64,000 nucleotides of DNA from the NCBI RefSeq assembly GCF_014287795.1, contig NZ_JACOON010000001.1, forward strand, positions 1 to 64,000, written 5' to 3'. This DNA is from Christensenella tenuis (GTDB lineage Bacteria; Bacillota; Clostridia; Christensenellales; Christensenellaceae). The notes below the pieces were generated by a model, which searched no databases, was not told the DNA's origin, and saw nothing but the letters and a program-made list of their open reading frames with translations. Position 1 is the stretch's first letter; each line of letters begins with the position of its first letter. Shown here piece by piece: positions 61,224 to 64,000 of the stretch. Made by a program: the position numbers and the translations under genes.

Positions 61224-61724
61224 ATGCTTGCTGCCAAAAGAGAATGGATTGATATTGTAAAAAAACAGGAAGAATTGCTGCGCTTTGAACAGTTTACACG
61301 GGATGACGCGCTTGGTCTTGGCCTTAAAGTGATAGAGATGGCAAGAGAGAAATATCACCATGGGGTTACGGTGCGGATTTTTGCGGAGGGAGCGGTTTTG
61401 TTTTCGCATATGATGGATGAATGTTCGCTTGAAAATGAGTTATGGATGACACGAAAATTCAATACGAGCTCCATTACAAGGATTAGTTCAATGCGAACAT
61501 TCCTCGAAATACATTATGGAATCCGGCAAGAAGAAGCGTGGTGTAAAAACAGCGGAGATCATGGAAATTATGCGTTATGCGGCGGCTGTATGCCGATTTT
61601 TGGAAAGAATGGAGAAACGCATGGATTTGTGATGGTGTCTGCGCTTTCCCATGAAGAAGACCATCAGTTGATTGCGGATTCTATGGCGGCGTATCTGGAC
61701 GTGGAAATTCCCTCTATCCTGTGA
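61224..61724 (+). CDS. UPF0303/HbpS-like heme-degrading domain protein
   Basis: A 166-residue single-domain protein of the GlcG/HbpS/UPF0303 family (MAREKYHHGVTVRIF, DECSLENELWMTRKFNTSSIT, YALCGGCMPIF, GFVMVSALSHEEDHQLI). Relatives bind or degrade heme or act as accessory sensors; the true role of the UPF0303 branch is not established. GGGGGA precedes ATG 61224, and promoter and terminator define a single-gene unit. Confidence 0.82.
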   Translation: MLAAKREWIDIVKKQEELLRFEQFTRDDALGLGLKVIEMAREKYHHGVTVRIFAEGAVLFSHMMDECSLENELWMTRKFNTSSITRISSMRTFLEIHYGIRQEEAWCKNSGDHGNYALCGGCMPIFGKNGETHGFVMVSALSHEEDHQLIADSMAAYLDVEIPSIL

Positions 61725-61744
61725 CAAAATGAAAAACAAAACGG

Positions 61745-61770
61745 TACGGCATGGGCTGTGCCGTTTTTTT
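61745..61770 (+). terminator. Terminator after the UPF0303 gene
   Basis: ACGGCA/TGCCGT stem with a T7 run. Confidence 0.8.
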
Positions 61771-61857
61771 ATGCTTTACGGCATATGTGTGGAAATGTTT
61801 GTCAAAAATGTGTTAAGAAGGCGCAAAAGGATCCTAGTTTCTGGTATAATCAATTAT

Positions 61858-63597
61858 ATGAATGAGATACATGGAAATATGGCAGGGCTGAAATCCCGGA
61901 CCATAGAAGAATTAAAAGGACTATATGAATTTAAGCTGTCTCCGCAGGAATTTATTTCGGAAGCTTTGGTTGGCGAAATGGCGCGCCTCACGGAAGTTAC
62001 GGGAAAAGAAATTTCCATATTCCTTTCGAGGAGCGGAAGGGTGCTCGATGTTTCTGTAGGTACGGATAAAAGCGTAAAGCTGCCCTATATGCGCGTGCGG
62101 CGCGGGTCTGCGGGCGTATCCGGCATACGCGCCCTGCATACGCATCCGGGCGGGAGCCCGATGCTTTCCAGCGTAGATGTTGGTTCGCTGCTTTCCAGCC
62201 GTTTTGACGCGATGGCGGCAATCGCTGTAAAAGAAGGCAAAGCGACCGCTATGTGCGTGGGCTTTATTGGAGAGAAACTCGATCAGGCCAGGATTACGGG
62301 CCCTTTCCGGCCGGGGCGTATTCCGCAGCAGGCACTGATGCATGAGATTGCCGCAGTAACGGAACGAATCCAGCAGCTTGTGCGGCTGCATGAAACAGAG
62401 GACGCCCCGGAACGCGCAGTGCTGGTTGGCCTGAATGCTCCGCAGGAAAGTATGGAAGAGCTTGCGCGGCTCGCGGAGACGGCGGGAGCGCAGGTTGTGG
62501 GCAGCCTCACACAGAATCGTGACCGGGACCGGGCCTATTATGTCGGCAAAGGAAAAGCACAGGAGCTTTCCTTACAGATGTCTGCCCTGGATGCAGATAT
62601 TGTGATTACAAACGATGAGCTTTCCCCGTTGGAAACACGCAATCTTGAGGAGACTTTAGGCGTTAAGATTGTAGACCGCACGATGCTGATTCTGGATATT
62701 TTTGCCGCGCATGCGCGCACACGCGAAGGACGGCTGCAGGTAGAACTTGCGCAATTGCAGTATACGCTTCCCCGGCTCGCAGGCGAGGGTGTATCCCTGT
62801 CGCGCCTGGGCGGAGGCATTGGAACGCGGGGGCCGGGCGAAAAGAAAATAGAGATTGACCGCCGCCGGATTCGGCGGCGGATTTTCGAGCTGCAGCAGGA
62901 ACTGGGAAAAGTTGCGGAGCAAAGAGAGCTTCGCCGTACTGCGCGCCGGGAAAACGACGTAAAGGAAGTCGCGCTTGTGGGCTATACAAATGCCGGGAAA
63001 TCAAGTTTGCTGAACGCTCTCACGGATGCGGAGGTGCGTGCGGAAGATAAGCTGTTTGCAACGCTTGATCCTGTTACGCGGCGTGTGGAACTGCCGGATA
63101 TTGGAGAGATTGTGTTTACTGATACGGTCGGTTTTATCGAAAAGCTTCCGCATGATCTCGTGAGTGCGTTCCGTTCCACACTGGAGGAGGCGGCGCGGGC
63201 GGATCTGCTTCTCCTTGTCACGGATGCAAGCAGCCCGACCGCGGGAAGGCAGATGGAAGTAGTGCGCGAATTGCTTTCCTCCCTGCACACCGATGAAACG
63301 CCGAAGATTTTGGTGATGAATAAAACGGACCGGCTGGAGGAACAGCCCGAAGCGGGAAAAGATACCGTCTATATTTCTGCAAAAACAGGGGAAGGGCTTG
63401 AAACGCTGCTCACACTCGTTGCGGAAAAGCTTGCGCCCCAATTTATGACGTATCGCGGGACGCTCGGATACGACAGGGGAGACCTGCTTGCGCTGGTTAA
63501 CCGCAGTGGAAAGGACGTTTTTCTTGATTACAGGCCGGATGGCGTGTATATAGAAGCGCGTCTTCCGGTGGAAGTCATCAGGAAACTGGGCGCATAA
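61858..63597 (+). CDS. hflX: Ribosome-associated GTPase HflX with JAMM-like N-terminal extension
   Basis: HflX splits stalled or hibernating ribosomes. The 579-residue protein has an extra N-terminal domain (about 1-190) with HTHPGGSPMLSSVD, a JAMM/MPN-type HxHPx..S..D metal pattern. The HflX core follows (VVGSLTQNRDRDRAYYVGKGKAQEL, GGGIGTRGPGEKKIEIDRRRIRRRI) and then the GTPase domain (GYTNAGKSSLLNAL, DTVGFIEKLPHDLVSAFRSTLEE, NKTD, SAKTGEG). ATG 61858 fits the IHGN..GL start of clostridial homologues as I recall them. A TGGTATAAT box at 61842-61850 would make that start leaderless; ATG 61879 is then an alternative. Confidence 0.93.
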   Translation: MNEIHGNMAGLKSRTIEELKGLYEFKLSPQEFISEALVGEMARLTEVTGKEISIFLSRSGRVLDVSVGTDKSVKLPYMRVRRGSAGVSGIRALHTHPGGSPMLSSVDVGSLLSSRFDAMAAIAVKEGKATAMCVGFIGEKLDQARITGPFRPGRIPQQALMHEIAAVTERIQQLVRLHETEDAPERAVLVGLNAPQESMEELARLAETAGAQVVGSLTQNRDRDRAYYVGKGKAQELSLQMSALDADIVITNDELSPLETRNLEETLGVKIVDRTMLILDIFAAHARTREGRLQVELAQLQYTLPRLAGEGVSLSRLGGGIGTRGPGEKKIEIDRRRIRRRIFELQQELGKVAEQRELRRTARRENDVKEVALVGYTNAGKSSLLNALTDAEVRAEDKLFATLDPVTRRVELPDIGEIVFTDTVGFIEKLPHDLVSAFRSTLEEAARADLLLLVTDASSPTAGRQMEVVRELLSSLHTDETPKILVMNKTDRLEEQPEAGKDTVYISAKTGEGLETLLTLVAEKLAPQFMTYRGTLGYDRGDLLALVNRSGKDVFLDYRPDGVYIEARLPVEVIRKLGA

Positions 63598-63681
63598 GCC
63601 AGGGGAAGGCCAGGCTGGCCCGGCTTGCGGAGAAAGTGGTTTTTTGATATGATGTACGATAGGAATTGAAGGGGGTTTTCC

Positions 63682-64000
63682 ATGTACCGCGAAGAGATGG
63701 CTCATAAAAAAATAGGCGCATTTGCAGGGATATTGATTACGCTTGGTATTGTTGCGGCAATCTTGGGAACCATGTTTGTTCTTTCTTTCATTGGTTTCCT
63801 GCTCAGTTTACCTTGGCTGCAACTTTTTGCCTTTGTGATTGTGGTGCTTGCGGGTTTTGTGGCGGTCAAACGGTATATGACAGATTATGTTTATGTGATT
63901 GGCGATGGGAAGATTCTTTTTGGACGCAGGATTGGCGCCCGGGAAAAAGAACTTTCTACAATTCCCCTGCGCAACATTAAAAAAATGGGAGAATATCCCG
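63682..64000 (+). CDS. Membrane protein, 3'-truncated by the window edge
   Basis: The first 106 residues of a protein with two hydrophobic segments (about 11-35 and 42-65) and a following soluble part (VYVIGDGKILFGRRIGAREKELSTIPLRNIKKM). The soluble part looks like a small PH-like/DUF6106-type domain, but I cannot confirm this. GGGGG lies 8 bases before ATG 63682. It follows hflX after 84 bases. Confidence 0.7.
   Translation, partial: MYREEMAHKKIGAFAGILITLGIVAAILGTMFVLSFIGFLLSLPWLQLFAFVIVVLAGFVAVKRYMTDYVYVIGDGKILFGRRIGAREKELSTIPLRNIKKMGEYP

Overview
The window reads as the chromosome of a motile, Gram-positive anaerobe of the class Clostridia. The evidence is the Bacillota-type flagellar gene order (fliO-P-Q-R-flhB-flhA-flhF-flhG-PilZ protein-fliA, then flhO-flhP-yvyF-flgM-flgN-flgK-flgL-DUF6470-fliW-csrA), strong GGAGG ribosome sites, low-to-mid G+C, and gut-type genes such as a choloylglycine hydrolase family enzyme. 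A Christensenellaceae/Lachnospiraceae-like gut origin is inference. I saw no rRNA, tRNA, CRISPR array or insertion sequence.

Layout. 1-2.5 kb: tail of a Fis-type HTH regulator, then flagellin 1 with a structured leader. 2.7-4.7 kb: an IbrA/IbrB-like pair (PAPS-reductase-like and ParB-like). 4.8-26.7 kb: a long run of co-directional motility genes. It starts with a GGDEF protein that ends abruptly at the 5'-truncated remainder of fliD, and continues through fliS, CheR, CheV, rod and export genes, flhF/flhG, a PilZ protein, fliA and fapA. 26.7-34.1 kb: sigma-28-driven late operon (flhO to csrA). 34.2-41.6 kb: smaller units for c-di-GMP turnover (EAL, HD-GYP), a second bacteriohemerythrin, an MCP with an FMN-binding lipoprotein, and a small FliD-like protein. 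42-45 kb: flagellin 2 with the same kind of leader, followed by a fused FliW-CsrA gene. 45-49.4 kb: HIRAN-domain operon, Rrf2-type regulator, choloylglycine hydrolase family enzyme. 50.1-60.9 kb: a catabolic region with a PfkB kinase, split transketolase, RpiR regulator, complete 2-oxo acid dehydrogenase, GntR regulator, DeoC aldolase and a HepT/MntA toxin-antitoxin pair. 61-64 kb: UPF0303 protein, HflX and a truncated membrane protein.

How it fits together. Sigma-28 boxes (TAAA-N15-GCCGATAA type, the 15-base spacer constant at the six best sites) stand before both flagellins, the GGDEF/fliD unit, the flhO-csrA operon, the EAL unit and the MCP. They tie c-di-GMP enzymes, chemoreception and filament genes to FliA, which FlgM restrains. 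Flagellin translation is probably controlled by CsrA/FliW. Both flagellin mRNAs have the same SD-overlapping CsrA-like site and the same 12-base hairpin loop containing GGA on unrelated stems. Two FliW/CsrA sets exist, one split and one fused.

The most interesting points are the paired leader RNAs with the fused regulator, the broken fliD junction, the lipoyl domain moved from E2 to E3, and the kinase-transketolase-dehydrogenase pathway of unknown substrate. The MS-ring/C-ring/motor block and the core chemotaxis genes (cheA, cheW, cheB, cheY) are not in this window.
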